64,000 bases of DNA from Roseburia sp. 1XD42-69 (GCF_003612565.1 NZ_RAZG01000009.1:1-64000); one strand, 5' to 3'. Counted from the first letter of the stretch, positions 17,061 through 26,043 are shown. Notes: generated by a model from the sequence alone, not told the origin. Program-made: numbers and translations.

Positions 17061-17148
17061 GCGCAGGCCCGCATGGGGAAGTTTACTGCTGATGCGGTAT
17101 GCGGGCTGCGCGGCGAGTAGGGGGAAAAGAAATCCCCCCTACCCGATT
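17061..17148 (+). ncRNA. Two-hairpin structured RNA motif, copy B
   Basis: Starting just after the T-box terminator T-run, GCGCAGGCCCGCAT (17061-17074) pairs with ATGCGGGCTGCGC (17099-17111) with one bulged G. Inside, a 10-nt 5' bulge (GGGGAAGTTT) precedes a 5-bp stem ACTGC/GCGGT with TGAT loop. Then GG, CGAG, a hairpin GTAGGGGG/CCCCCTAC (17117-17142) and CCGATT follow. Bulge length, TGAY loop, CGAG and CCGATT match copy A at 8397-8470, while stem bases differ and still pair. It separates the T-box from the valS ribosome site, giving an unusually long spacer. Confidence 0.5.
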
Positions 17149-17194
17149 GCACATGGGCACCCAGAGGAAAAATATAAGAAAAGAGGAACAGATT

Positions 17195-19843
17195 ATGAGC
17201 AAAGAACTGGCAAAAACCTATGATCCAAAGGGCATTGAAGACCGCCTTTACCAGAAATGGGAGAAAAACGGTTATTTCCGTGCAAAGGCGGACAAAAGCA
17301 AAAAACCATTCACTATTGTGATGCCGCCCCCAAATATTACAGGGCAGCTGCACATGGGACATGCCTTAGACAACACTATGCAGGATATTTTAATCCGCTT
17401 TAAGCGAATGCAGGGCTACAATGCCCTGTGGCAGCCGGGGACAGACCATGCGGCTATCGCCACGGAGGTAAAAGTTATCGATTCCCTGAAACAGCAGGGG
17501 ATTAACAAAGAGGATTTGGGAAGGGAAGGTTTTCTTGACAAATGCTGGGACTGGAAAAAAGAGTACGGCGGGCGCATTATCAACCAGTTAAAGAAAATGG
17601 GCTCTTCCGCAGACTGGGAGCGGGAGCGGTTTACCATGGACGAGGGCTGTTCCGACGCCGTTCTGGAAGTTTTTGTAAAGCTGTATGAAAAGGGATATAT
17701 CTATAAAGGTTCCCGTATTGTCAACTGGTGTCCGGTGTGCCAGACATCTATCTCCGATGCGGAAGTGGAGCATGAGGAGCAGGACGGGTTCTTCTGGCAC
17801 ATTAACTATCCGGTAGAGGGGGAAGAGGGGCGTTTTGTGGAAATTGCCACCACCAGGCCGGAAACCATGTTCGGCGATACAGCCGTGGCGGTAAACCCGG
17901 AGGATGAGCGATATCAGGATATTATCGGGAAAACCCTCCGTCTGCCCTTTGTGGATAGGGAGATTCCTGTAATTGCGGATTCCTACGTGGATAAGGAATT
18001 TGGAACGGGCTGCGTAAAAATCACCCCCGCCCACGACCCTAACGACTTTGAGGTGGGAAAACGCCACAACTTAGAGGAAGTGGTAGTCATCGGTGATGAC
18101 GGAGTGATGAATAAAAATGCGGGGAAATTTGCAGGGATGGACCGGTACGATTGCAGAAAGGCCCTGGTGGAAGAGTTAAAGGAAATGGGACTTTTGGTAA
18201 AAGTAAAACCCCATGCCCATAACGTAGGAACCCACGACCGCTGCGGAACTACCGTGGAGCCCATGGTAAAGCAGCAGTGGTTTGTAAAAATGGACGAGCT
18301 GATTCAGCCTGCAGTGGAGGGAGTAAAAAACGGGGAGATTAAGCTTCTTCCAAAGCGCATGGAAAAAATATATTTTAACTGGACAGACAATATCAGGGAT
18401 TGGTGTATTTCCCGGCAGCTCTGGTGGGGGCACAGGATTCCCGCCTATTACTGTGAGGACTGCGGGGAGATGACGGTGAGCAAAACAAAGCCGGAAAAAT
18501 GCCCGAAATGCGGAAAAAACCATTTAAAGCAGGATGAAGACACCTTAGATACCTGGTTTTCCTCTGCACTTTGGCCTTTTTCCACATTGGGATGGCCCGA
18601 AAAGACAGAGGATTTGGACTATTTTTATCCCACGGATGTTCTGGTGACCGGGTATGACATTATTTTCTTCTGGGTAATCCGCATGATTTTCTCCGGCTAT
18701 GAACAGATGGGAAAAGCGCCTTTCCATACTGTATTATTCCACGGGCTGGTAAGGGATTCCCTGGGAAGGAAAATGAGCAAATCCTTAGGAAACGGCATTG
18801 ATCCCTTAGAAGTCATTGACAAGTACGGGGCGGATGCCCTGCGGCTTACCCTGGTGACCGGAAATGCGCCGGGAAATGATATGCGGTTTTACTGGGAGCG
18901 GGTGGAGGCTTCCCGGAATTTTGCCAACAAAATCTGGAATGCATCCCGCTTTATTATGATGAATATGAAAGATGTGGCCCTTAAACAGCCGGGGAAAGAG
19001 GATTTCCTTGCGGAGGATAAATGGATTTTGTCAAAAGTAAACCGCCTGGCCAAAGAGATGACGGAAAATATGGATAAGTATGAACTTGGGATTGCAGTTC
19101 AGAAGGTATATGATTTTATCTGGGACGAGTTCTGCGACTGGTATATTGAGATGACAAAGCGCCGCACCTATCACAGGGAGGAAAACCAGAAAAGTGCGGA
19201 TACAGCCCTATGGACATTAAAAGAAGTTTTGACAAAAGCCCTTCAAATGCTCCACCCCTTTATGCCCTTTATCACAGAGGAGATATACTGTACATTGCAT
19301 CCCCAGGAGGAGACGATTATGCTTACTTCCTGGCCGGAATTTAAAGAAGAATATAATTTTGAACAGGAAGAAATGGAAGTGGAGCGGTGCAAAGAGCTGG
19401 TGAAAGCTGTGAGAAACCGTCGTTCGGAAATGGATGTGCCCCCCTCCAGAAAGGCAGCGGTGTATCTTGTCTCTGAAAAGCCGGAGGTCAGGACAGTTTT
19501 TGATGGTTTAAAGGATATGTATGCAAATCTGATGGGAGCCAGTGAAGTAACGGTCCAAAAAGACAAGGAAGGGATTGGGGAGGATGCGGTTTCCATCGTT
19601 ATCCCCGACGCAGCCGTTTACATCCCCTTAGAGGATTTGGTGGATATGGAAAAGGAGCGGGAGCGCCTGACGAAAGAGAAGGAGCGCCTGACAAAAGAAC
19701 TTGCACGTTCCAAAGGCATGTTAAACAATGAGAAATTTTTAAGCAAAGCGCCGGAGTCAAAGGTTCTTGAGGAAAAGGAAAAACTGGCAAAATATGAACA
19801 GATGATGCAGCAGGTTTTAGCCCAGCTTGATTCCATGAAATAG
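17195..19843 (+). CDS. valS: Valyl-tRNA synthetase
   Basis: 882 residues from ATG 17195 (MSKELAKTYDPKGIEDRLY) behind AGAGGAA; the open frame to 17099 lies inside leader sequence. The HIGH motif is HMGH in PPPNITGQLHMGHALD. The editing domain (TTRPETMFGDTAVAV) follows, then KMSKS at about 526-530 and the anticodon-binding domain with WDEFCDWYIEMTK. The C-terminal coiled coil ends LAQLDSMK. It charges tRNA-Val with valine and clears misacylated Thr. The T-box at 16762-17058 controls it. Confidence 0.96.
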   Translation: MSKELAKTYDPKGIEDRLYQKWEKNGYFRAKADKSKKPFTIVMPPPNITGQLHMGHALDNTMQDILIRFKRMQGYNALWQPGTDHAAIATEVKVIDSLKQQGINKEDLGREGFLDKCWDWKKEYGGRIINQLKKMGSSADWERERFTMDEGCSDAVLEVFVKLYEKGYIYKGSRIVNWCPVCQTSISDAEVEHEEQDGFFWHINYPVEGEEGRFVEIATTRPETMFGDTAVAVNPEDERYQDIIGKTLRLPFVDREIPVIADSYVDKEFGTGCVKITPAHDPNDFEVGKRHNLEEVVVIGDDGVMNKNAGKFAGMDRYDCRKALVEELKEMGLLVKVKPHAHNVGTHDRCGTTVEPMVKQQWFVKMDELIQPAVEGVKNGEIKLLPKRMEKIYFNWTDNIRDWCISRQLWWGHRIPAYYCEDCGEMTVSKTKPEKCPKCGKNHLKQDEDTLDTWFSSALWPFSTLGWPEKTEDLDYFYPTDVLVTGYDIIFFWVIRMIFSGYEQMGKAPFHTVLFHGLVRDSLGRKMSKSLGNGIDPLEVIDKYGADALRLTLVTGNAPGNDMRFYWERVEASRNFANKIWNASRFIMMNMKDVALKQPGKEDFLAEDKWILSKVNRLAKEMTENMDKYELGIAVQKVYDFIWDEFCDWYIEMTKRRTYHREENQKSADTALWTLKEVLTKALQMLHPFMPFITEEIYCTLHPQEETIMLTSWPEFKEEYNFEQEEMEVERCKELVKAVRNRRSEMDVPPSRKAAVYLVSEKPEVRTVFDGLKDMYANLMGASEVTVQKDKEGIGEDAVSIVIPDAAVYIPLEDLVDMEKERERLTKEKERLTKELARSKGMLNNEKFLSKAPESKVLEEKEKLAKYEQMMQQVLAQLDSMK

Positions 19844-19978
19844 GAAGTTTTGTGACAAAACGGATACTTTGGCCTGTAAAATCTGTCATGTTGCCACGGA
19901 AAATGGAATAAGAGACAGAATCAGGGCGCATAAATAATATTTTTGCGATAAAATAATAAAAATTTCATATTTTTTTAC

Positions 19979-20048
19979 TTGCATATTAGCACCACTATAT
20001 TATAATGTTATTGATATTGGAATACATGAAAGATATAGTGGTGTTTTT
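19979..20048 (+). promoter_or_regulatory. Promoter overlapping a valS terminator-like hairpin
   Basis: TTGCAT (19979-19984) and TATAAT (20001-20006), 16 bp apart, form a good sigma-A promoter for the next genes. The same stretch holds an inverted repeat, CACCACTATAT / ATATAGTGGTG (19990-20043), followed by TTTTT, that could end valS transcription. The two functions overlap, and I cannot say which dominates. Confidence 0.5.
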
Positions 20049-20090
20049 ACATGGAAAATCATTTACTGTTTTTTATCCAGGAGGAATCGT

Positions 20091-20237
20091 ATGCTTAATT
20101 TTGAAGAAGAATTGAAAAAATTTCAGCCAAGCCTTGAGGTGGAGGAGGCAGAGGAGTCTATATATAACCATGGCCTTACAGATATGACAGATATATTGGT
20201 GGAAATGATGAAGGAAAGAAATAGCAGCAGCCATTAG
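20091..20237 (+). CDS. 48-residue acidic small protein
   Basis: ATG 20091 follows CCAGGAGGAATCGT, a near-perfect ribosome site. The product MLNFEEELKKFQPSLEVEEA continues into EESIYNHGLTDMTDILVEMM and KERNSSSH. It is strongly acidic, predicted helical and has no membrane segment. It ends 18 bp before the zinc-ribbon/TPR gene and is probably in one transcript with it. I do not know a named family; translation signals and codon pattern support a real gene. Confidence 0.6.
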   Translation: MLNFEEELKKFQPSLEVEEAEESIYNHGLTDMTDILVEMMKERNSSSH

Positions 20238-20255
20238 CAGGCAAAGGAGATATAG

Positions 20256-21722
20256 ATGGAATGTTTTAACTGTGGAGCACTTCTTACGGGAAAAGATTTT
20301 TGTGAGAAGTGCGGCGTGGACGTAAAAATATACAAAAAAATTATAAAGACATCTAACACTTTTTATAATGAGGGCTTGGAGCGGGCCAGTGTGAGGGATT
20401 TATCCGGAGCCGTAAACAGCCTTAAAAAAAGTCTTGAATTAAATAAATTAAATATAGATGCAAGAAATCTTCTCGGCCTTGTGTATTTCGAGATGGGAGA
20501 GACGGTGTCTGCTTTAAGCGAGTGGGTGATCAGCAAAAACTGCCGGTCTGGGAATAATGAGGCAGGGCATTATTTAAGCGAGGTACAGAGCAATGCCTCT
20601 ATGCTTGACACCATCAATCAGACAATTAAAAAGTATAATCAAGCCCTGCAGTACTGTAAGCAGGACAGTCGGGATTTAGCGGCCATACAGCTTAAAAAAG
20701 TGCTTTCCTTAAATCCGAAGATGGTAAAGGGCCATCAGCTTTTGGCTCTCTTGTATATCCAGGAAGGAAAATATGACCAGGCAAAAAAAAGCCTTGCGAA
20801 TGCCGCCAAAATAGACAAAAATAATACCATTACCCTTAGGTATATGCGGGAAGTGGAGAAACAATTAAAAGAACAGAATCCTAAGAAGAAAAAGAATGAT
20901 GACTTAATTTCTTATCAAAGCGGCAATGACACCATTATCATGCCGGCTAATTTTAAAGATAACACAGCGGGACAAACTATCATTAATATTATTATCGGAA
21001 TTGCCTTAGGGGTGGCTATTATGGTATTTCTTATGCTGCCGAATATTAACCAGAAGGCAAAAAGCGATGCTAACGAGGCGTTAAAGGCTGCCAATGATAC
21101 GATTTCTACCAAGGAACAGTCTATTGCATCCCTGGAAAATAAGGTGGAAGATCTAACGAAGGAGCTGGAAACGATAAAGGGGGATTCCAAGGAAGCGGAG
21201 GCGAAACTTTCTTCCTATGAGAATCTTTTAGGGGCATATTCTGCCTTCAGCAGCGAAGATATCGATGGGGCCGGGGACAGTCTGGCAAAAGTGAAGGAAG
21301 AGGATTTAAGCGGTGCCGCCAAGGGTATTTACAGTGATATCAGCGGAAAAGTGAACGAGAAATATCTGGCCACTATGTATCAGGAGGGCTATAGCGCATA
21401 CACCAAGGGAAGCTGGCAGGAGGCCATAGACAAGCTGAGCAAAGTGGTGGAGATTGAAGAAGATTACCAAAATGGAAATGCAGTTTATTATCTGGCACAG
21501 TCCTACCGCAGGACGGAAGAATTGGAAAAGGCTTTTGCGTATTACCAGATTGTGGTGAATACTCACCCGGGGACGGAGCGGGCCAGGGTAGCTCAGAGTT
21601 TTATAAACTCAAATCCAAATTTAGTAAAGCCACAGGATGGCGGAGATGCAGGAGAGAACGGGGAGAATCAGGAGGGTCAGGATAACGGGCAGACACCGGA
21701 AAATCCAGGCGAAAACAGGTAA
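20256..21722 (+). CDS. Zinc-ribbon, TPR-repeat membrane protein
   Basis: 488 residues. The N-terminus MECFNCGALLTGKDFCEKCG is a four-Cys zinc ribbon. TPR-like helical repeats follow at about 35-200 (SLKKSLELNKLNIDARNLLG, QLKKVLSLNPKMVKGHQLLA). One membrane helix lies at about 245-265 (IINIIIGIALGVAIMVFLML), then a coiled coil (about 275-320) and extracytoplasmic TPRs (about 370-455). The tail is rich in Gly, Asn and Gln. Such proteins act as scaffolds; the partner is unknown. It precedes the spoIIA operon after a terminator. Confidence 0.75.
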   Translation: MECFNCGALLTGKDFCEKCGVDVKIYKKIIKTSNTFYNEGLERASVRDLSGAVNSLKKSLELNKLNIDARNLLGLVYFEMGETVSALSEWVISKNCRSGNNEAGHYLSEVQSNASMLDTINQTIKKYNQALQYCKQDSRDLAAIQLKKVLSLNPKMVKGHQLLALLYIQEGKYDQAKKSLANAAKIDKNNTITLRYMREVEKQLKEQNPKKKKNDDLISYQSGNDTIIMPANFKDNTAGQTIINIIIGIALGVAIMVFLMLPNINQKAKSDANEALKAANDTISTKEQSIASLENKVEDLTKELETIKGDSKEAEAKLSSYENLLGAYSAFSSEDIDGAGDSLAKVKEEDLSGAAKGIYSDISGKVNEKYLATMYQEGYSAYTKGSWQEAIDKLSKVVEIEEDYQNGNAVYYLAQSYRRTEELEKAFAYYQIVVNTHPGTERARVAQSFINSNPNLVKPQDGGDAGENGENQEGQDNGQTPENPGENR

Positions 21723-21757
21723 AACTCAGGCTTTTTAATTAAAAAATATTTTAACAA

Positions 21758-21794
21758 AAGACATAAAATACTTTGGTATTTTATGTCTTTTTTT
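21758..21794 (+). terminator. Terminator between the TPR gene and spoIIA
   Basis: AAAGACATAAAATAC and GTATTTTATGTCTTT form a perfect stem around TTTG with a T-run. It may also be read through into spoIIAA, which has only 35 bp left for its own promoter. Confidence 0.8.
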
Positions 21795-21829
21795 CAGAAA
21801 GAGATAATGGCAGAAAGGGAGATGATAGA

Positions 21830-22174
21830 ATGAGACAGAGTTATCAGTGTAAAAATGGACAATTGATTGTGGAAATGCCAAAGGAAATTGATCATCACTG
21901 TGCCAAGGAGCTGCGGGAGGATATCGACAGGATGATTGAGATTTCCCATGTAAGAGTTTTGGTGTTTGATTTTTCTCAGACAGAGTTTATGGACAGTTCA
22001 GGGATCGGTGTGTTGATTGGACGGTGCAGGAATTTTGGGTACAGCGGCGGAAGTGTACAGGCTGTTCATCTAAATGACAGGGTTAAGAAAATTTTTATGG
22101 TTTCAGGACTATCAAAACTGATTCCGATTGGTACAGAGCAGGAAAGGGCGGGAGGAAGAGTTGATGGAGAATAG
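21830..22174 (+). CDS. spoIIAA: Anti-sigma F factor antagonist SpoIIAA
   Basis: 114 residues from ATG 21830 (MRQSYQCKNGQLIVEMP), a STAS-domain protein. The phosphorylatable Ser lies in the motif FMDSSGIGVLIGR. In its dephosphorylated form it binds SpoIIAB and frees sigma F in the forespore. The frame extends upstream through terminator sequence, so the start used here is preferred. Its end overlaps spoIIAB by 11 bp. The presence of this operon implies an endospore former. Confidence 0.93.
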   Translation: MRQSYQCKNGQLIVEMPKEIDHHCAKELREDIDRMIEISHVRVLVFDFSQTEFMDSSGIGVLIGRCRNFGYSGGSVQAVHLNDRVKKIFMVSGLSKLIPIGTEQERAGGRVDGE

Positions 22175-22598
22175 GATGAGATTGGAATTTGATGCCGTAT
22201 CGGTGAATGAAAGTTTTGCCCGAGTGGCTGTTTCCGCCTTTTTTGCACAGTTAAATCCTACGGTAGACGAGATTGAAGATGTGAAAACCGCAGTGTCGGA
22301 GGCTGTGACCAACTCCATTATTCACGGATATGGAGAGAAGGAGGGCACGGTGGTGGTTACCTGTACATATCACGATAAGGATTCGGAGGTGGTGGTTATA
22401 GATGAGGGCGTGGGGATTGCGGATATTGAAAAATCAATGGAGCCTTTTTTTACCACGAAGCCGGAATTGGAGCGCTCCGGTATGGGGTTTGCATTTATGG
22501 AGGCATTTATGGACGAAGTGTCAGTGGAATCGGAGCCTTTGAAAGGGACAAAAGTAACTATGAAAAAAAGGTTTGGAGAGAGGAAACTGGAAGAATAG
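22164..22598 (+). CDS. spoIIAB: Anti-sigma F factor and kinase SpoIIAB
   Basis: 144 residues from ATG 22164, with GGGAGGAAGAG upstream. GHKL-type ATP-binding boxes are visible: N-box EAVTNSIIHGY, G1 box DEGVGI and G2 box SGMGFAFMEAF. It holds sigma F inactive and phosphorylates SpoIIAA. It is coupled by overlap to spoIIAA and its stop directly adjoins the sigF start. Confidence 0.94.
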   Translation: MENRMRLEFDAVSVNESFARVAVSAFFAQLNPTVDEIEDVKTAVSEAVTNSIIHGYGEKEGTVVVTCTYHDKDSEVVVIDEGVGIADIEKSMEPFFTTKPELERSGMGFAFMEAFMDEVSVESEPLKGTKVTMKKRFGERKLEE

Positions 22599-23318
22599 AT
22601 GGATGTGACAGCTCTAATGAATCAGGCACACGCAGGGGATAAAGCTGCCAGGGAAAAGCTGATTTCAGATAATCTTGGGCTGGTGTGGAGCATAGTAAAG
22701 CGGTTTGAACACCGGGGGCACGATAAGGAGGAATTGTTTCAGATTGGAACCATTGGACTTATCAAGGCGGTGGATAATTTTGAAACTTCCTACGAGGTGA
22801 AGTTTTCCACTTATGCCGTACCCATGATTATGGGGGAAATGCGGCGTTTTTTAAGGGATAACAGTATGATGAAGGTTTCCCGGTCTTTAAAAGAAAATGG
22901 GTGGAAAATAAAGAAGGCATCCGATTCCCTGTGCCAGAAGCTGGGGAGGGAGGCTACCCTGGAAGAGATTTCTGCAGAGACAGGGTTTACAGTGGAGGAG
23001 ATTGTGGAGGCAATGGAGGCAAACGGGGAAGTGGCATCCATTTACCAGCCAGTATATAAGGATGGGGACAGCGAGCTCTACCTTGTGGACCAGGTGTGTA
23101 ATTCCGGGGCGGAGGGTACGGAAAAACTGGTGAATCATTTGCTCTTAGAACAGCTTCTTGCAGGGTTAAGTGAGGAAGAAAAGGAGCTAATTGAGCTTCG
23201 GTATTTTAAGGAGATGACTCAGGTGCAGATAGCAGAGAAACTTGGAATCAGCCAGGTACAGGTATCCCGTATGGAAAAACGTATTTTACTTAGAATGAGA
23301 AAATCTGGAGAGGAGTAA
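22599..23318 (+). CDS. sigF: RNA polymerase sigma-F factor
   Basis: 239 residues. Region 2 reads DNLGLVWSIVKRF...DKEELFQIGTIGLIKAVDNF and YEVKFSTYAVPMIMGEMRRF, region 3 LGREATLEEISAETG, and region 4 ELIELRYFKEMTQVQIAEKL followed by GISQVQVSRMEKRI. Length and operon position (third gene of spoIIA) identify it as the first forespore-specific sigma factor. It starts one base after the spoIIAB stop. Confidence 0.94.
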   Translation: MDVTALMNQAHAGDKAAREKLISDNLGLVWSIVKRFEHRGHDKEELFQIGTIGLIKAVDNFETSYEVKFSTYAVPMIMGEMRRFLRDNSMMKVSRSLKENGWKIKKASDSLCQKLGREATLEEISAETGFTVEEIVEAMEANGEVASIYQPVYKDGDSELYLVDQVCNSGAEGTEKLVNHLLLEQLLAGLSEEEKELIELRYFKEMTQVQIAEKLGISQVQVSRMEKRILLRMRKSGEE

Positions 23319-23325
23319 GAGAAAA

Positions 23326-24168
23326 GTGTTTACTGCAAAAGAGGAGATTGAAAATTTTATAGTACATATAGAAGATGATTTTGATTTGGGAAAAATAGCG
23401 GACAGCGGCCAATGTTTCCGGGTTAAGAAATTTGAGGATGGTGTCTGCCGTTTTATAACGGGAGATGAGATAGTTTACATTGGCAGAAGAGAGGATGGGA
23501 AGTATCATGTTTCCTGTAGTAAAGATGCATGGGAGCAGGTATGGACAGACTATTTTGATTTGACCAGAAATTACAGGGCCATACGGAAAAAAGCAGGGAC
23601 CTTAAATTCTTTTGTGGACAGGGCCATACAGGAGGGAACAGGAATCCGTGTGCTGCGTCAGAATACCTGGGAAATGCTAATTACTTTTATTATTTCTCAG
23701 AGGAAAAATATACCTGCTATTTCCAAGGCCGTGGAGTCATTGTCTATACGGTACGGAAAGAAAATAGAAACTCGGTATGAGTGCCTTCATTTGTTTCCCA
23801 CGCCCCAGGAACTTAAACGTGCCACTTCAGAGGAATTAAGAGCCTGTGGCCTGGGTTACCGCACGCCTTATGTGATAGATGCCGCAGAAAAAGTTTCCAA
23901 CGGCTTTTTGGATTTGGAAGTAATAGCTGCGTACAGAGACGAGGAACTTTTTGATGCGCTGCAAAAGGTGCATGGGGTGGGAAAAAAGGTGGCAAACTGC
24001 GTGTGCCTTTTCGGATACGGCAGAACTGCAAGAGTTCCTGTGGATGTGTGGATTGCAAAGGCAATACAGACAGAATGTGAGGGAGAAAATATTTTTGAAG
24101 ATTTCGGGGAGTATGCCGGAATTATACAGCAGTATATTCTCTATTATGAGAGAAGCCGGAAAAAGTGA
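23326..24168 (+). CDS. OGG1-type DNA glycosylase/AP lyase
   Basis: 280 residues from GTG 23326. The N-terminal OGG domain contains FDLGKIADSGQCFRVKKFED. The HhH-GPD core has LRQNTWEMLITFIISQRKN, then the hairpin VHGVGKKVANCVCLFGYG with the catalytic Lys, and VPVDVWIAKAI with the catalytic Asp. It would excise 8-oxoguanine or alkylated purines and nick the AP site. It lies 7 bp after sigF on the same strand, so it may be co-transcribed with the forespore operon. Confidence 0.88.
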   Translation: MFTAKEEIENFIVHIEDDFDLGKIADSGQCFRVKKFEDGVCRFITGDEIVYIGRREDGKYHVSCSKDAWEQVWTDYFDLTRNYRAIRKKAGTLNSFVDRAIQEGTGIRVLRQNTWEMLITFIISQRKNIPAISKAVESLSIRYGKKIETRYECLHLFPTPQELKRATSEELRACGLGYRTPYVIDAAEKVSNGFLDLEVIAAYRDEELFDALQKVHGVGKKVANCVCLFGYGRTARVPVDVWIAKAIQTECEGENIFEDFGEYAGIIQQYILYYERSRKK

Positions 24169-24248
24169 AAAACGGGTAGTGACAATTTGTTTATTGTGTG
24201 ATATAGTATTTTTGCTAAAAGAATCAGTGAGGAAGGAGGTATGGCAAT

Positions 24249-24719
24249 ATGACCAATAATGAATGGCTGTTGGCAATGTCGGAGATGATGGATGAAAAAC
24301 TTGTGGGCATCAAAGATGATATTCAAGATATGAAAGGTGACATCCAGAACATGAAGGGAGATATCCAGAACATGAAGGGAGATATCCAGAACATGAAGGG
24401 AGATATCCAGAACATGAAGGGAGATATCCAGAACATGAAGGGAGATATCCAGAACATGAAGGGAGATATCCAGAACATGAAGTGTGACATTCTAAATATG
24501 AAAGGAGAAATCATAACTATAAAGGGTGAGCTTCATTTGGTTAAACTCTGCCAAGAAAATATGATACTGCCGAGGCTTAATACGATTGAATCTTGTTACA
24601 CTGATACATATACACGTTACAAAGAATATGCTGACAAAATGGACAGCACTTTTTCGGATGTGGATTTGTTAAAGAGAGTAGTGGCGGAGCAGTCTGAAAA
24701 AATCCAGAAACTGGCATAA
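24249..24719 (+). CDS. Heptad-repeat coiled-coil protein
   Basis: 156 residues. After MTNNEWLLAMSEMMDEKL, the heptad GDIQNMK occurs seven times without change, flanked by related heptads DDIQDMK, CDILNMK and GEIITIK. This gives a continuous coiled coil of about 75 residues. The C-terminal part (LPRLNTIESCY, DLLKRVVAEQSEKIQKL) is also helical. A clean GGAGG ribosome site precedes it. Related repeat proteins occur widely in Lachnospiraceae but the function is unknown to me. The repeat number is likely to vary by slippage in steps of 7 residues. Confidence 0.7.
   Translation: MTNNEWLLAMSEMMDEKLVGIKDDIQDMKGDIQNMKGDIQNMKGDIQNMKGDIQNMKGDIQNMKGDIQNMKGDIQNMKCDILNMKGEIITIKGELHLVKLCQENMILPRLNTIESCYTDTYTRYKEYADKMDSTFSDVDLLKRVVAEQSEKIQKLA
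24336..24482 (+). repeat. Seven in-frame 21-bp tandem repeats
   Basis: The unit is GGAGATATCCAGAACATGAA plus G. Copies two to seven are identical; the first differs by silent changes (GGT GAC for GGA GAT). Identity at the DNA level, including silent positions, shows recent expansion. Confidence 0.9.
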
Positions 24720-24886
24720 TTTCTTAGAAATAAAATCAGCGCTGCCTGAAAGTTTTTTATGGGCAATTTCTAAATCATTATCTTATTAATCTTTGTATGA
24801 CATATTCCGTAGAATAATATTTTCAAAACTGATTCTTTTAGAACTTAAGTTTACCGTGAAATTTTTTACATTGGAGGAAAAAAGAA

Positions 24887-25927
24887 TTGAAAAAGGATCT
24901 ATTAATATTGATGCTGGCAGGCATTTTGGCAGGCTGTTTTCTAGGTTGCGGCAATTCTTCAGATACAGGCAAGAGGGAGGTGGGAAATGTTGAAACTGAG
25001 GTTTCAGAAGAGAAAAAATTTTCAAAGGAAATGGAGCCGTCAGAGGAAGCTGTAAAACCGGAAGAACAGGAGGAATTCTCTTTTTCCCATATAAAAAATC
25101 TTGAATTTGAGTTTTCCAGCGGTGCAGGAGGCTGGAGAACTATGCTGGTAATCCGTGGGGACGGAAGTTTTTCCGGGGAGTATTTTGACAGTGATATGGG
25201 GGCTATAGGGGATGGCTATCCTGTGGGAACCGCCTATCTTTGTGATTTTTCCGGGAAGTTTACGAAGCCGGTGAAAGTGAATGAATATACATATTCTATG
25301 GAGATAGCGGAGATAGAGTATGAGCAGGAAACAGGGACGGAGGAGATAAGAGATGAAATGCTTTACAGGTATACGGACCCTTATGGTCTTTCGGGGGCGA
25401 AAAATATTTTAATTTACCTCCCAGGAGCGCCCCTTTCGGAACTTCCGGAAGAGTTTAGAAGCTGGATTGGGCATTATGACCTTGCTGATACAGAGGATGC
25501 GGCCCTTACTTTTTATGCTTTAAATAATGAAAATGAACAGCAGGGATTTATAAGCTTTCCTATATTGGATAATTTAAATCAGATGCTTGCATCCACAAAG
25601 GAGAGGGCATCTGAACTGGAAAATTCCATTAACAAGGAACCTTTAGACCAGTCTCAGCTAAATGAAACTTCCATGCAGCTATATGAAATCTGGGATTACG
25701 CCTTAAATTCCATATGGAATACCCTGAAGCGAACCATGGATGAGGATGCCATGGCAAATCTCATAAAAGAAGAGAGGGAATGGATTGAAAAGAAGGAGCA
25801 GGAAGTGATTAAAGCCGGAGCAGAATTTGAAGGGGGAAGTATGGAGCCCATGCTTAGAAATTTAAAGGGTGCAGAGCTGACGAAGGCGAGAGCGTATGAG
25901 CTTATGGAAATTATTGAAAAGAATTAG
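24887..25927 (+). CDS. Hypothetical lipoprotein
   Basis: 346 residues from TTG 24887, with TTGGAGGAAA 9 nt upstream. The signal MKKDLLILMLAGILAGCFLG gives lipobox LAGC, so it is surface anchored. A Glu-rich linker leads to a beta-rich region (FEFSSGAGGWRTMLVIRGDG, SFSGEYFDSDMG). The last 120 residues contain a helical module of the DUF1311/LprI style (WDYALNSIWNTLKRTMDED, KEEREWIEKKEQEV), which in other proteins inhibits or binds secreted enzymes. The exact role is unknown. Confidence 0.7.
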   Translation: MKKDLLILMLAGILAGCFLGCGNSSDTGKREVGNVETEVSEEKKFSKEMEPSEEAVKPEEQEEFSFSHIKNLEFEFSSGAGGWRTMLVIRGDGSFSGEYFDSDMGAIGDGYPVGTAYLCDFSGKFTKPVKVNEYTYSMEIAEIEYEQETGTEEIRDEMLYRYTDPYGLSGAKNILIYLPGAPLSELPEEFRSWIGHYDLADTEDAALTFYALNNENEQQGFISFPILDNLNQMLASTKERASELENSINKEPLDQSQLNETSMQLYEIWDYALNSIWNTLKRTMDEDAMANLIKEEREWIEKKEQEVIKAGAEFEGGSMEPMLRNLKGAELTKARAYELMEIIEKN

Positions 25928-26043
25928 GCAAAAACTGGCGTAACGAAATGTGAAGCCAGGTTTCTGTTGAAATATCCGGGGGAAAGAAATACAATAAAGT
26001 GGAGAAGATACTATATAGAAATGTAGAGGGAGGAATTTTAAAT

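Noticed and set aside
17085-17098. Hammerhead ribozyme core (CTGCTGATG)
   Set aside because: The core CUGANGA and the opposite GAAA are not both present; the segment forms a simple stem with a TGAT loop.
17099-17194. Longer valS start
   Set aside because: These codons lie inside the second hairpin of the leader motif and lack family similarity; ATG 17195 has the ribosome site.
24336-24482. Possible CRISPR array
   Set aside because: The units are contiguous with no spacers and keep one reading frame, so they are coding tandem repeats.
24323-24514. Minus-strand frame with repeated FMFWISP units
   Set aside because: It is the antisense of the 21-bp repeat tract; it has no ribosome site and reads through only because the repeat length is a multiple of three.
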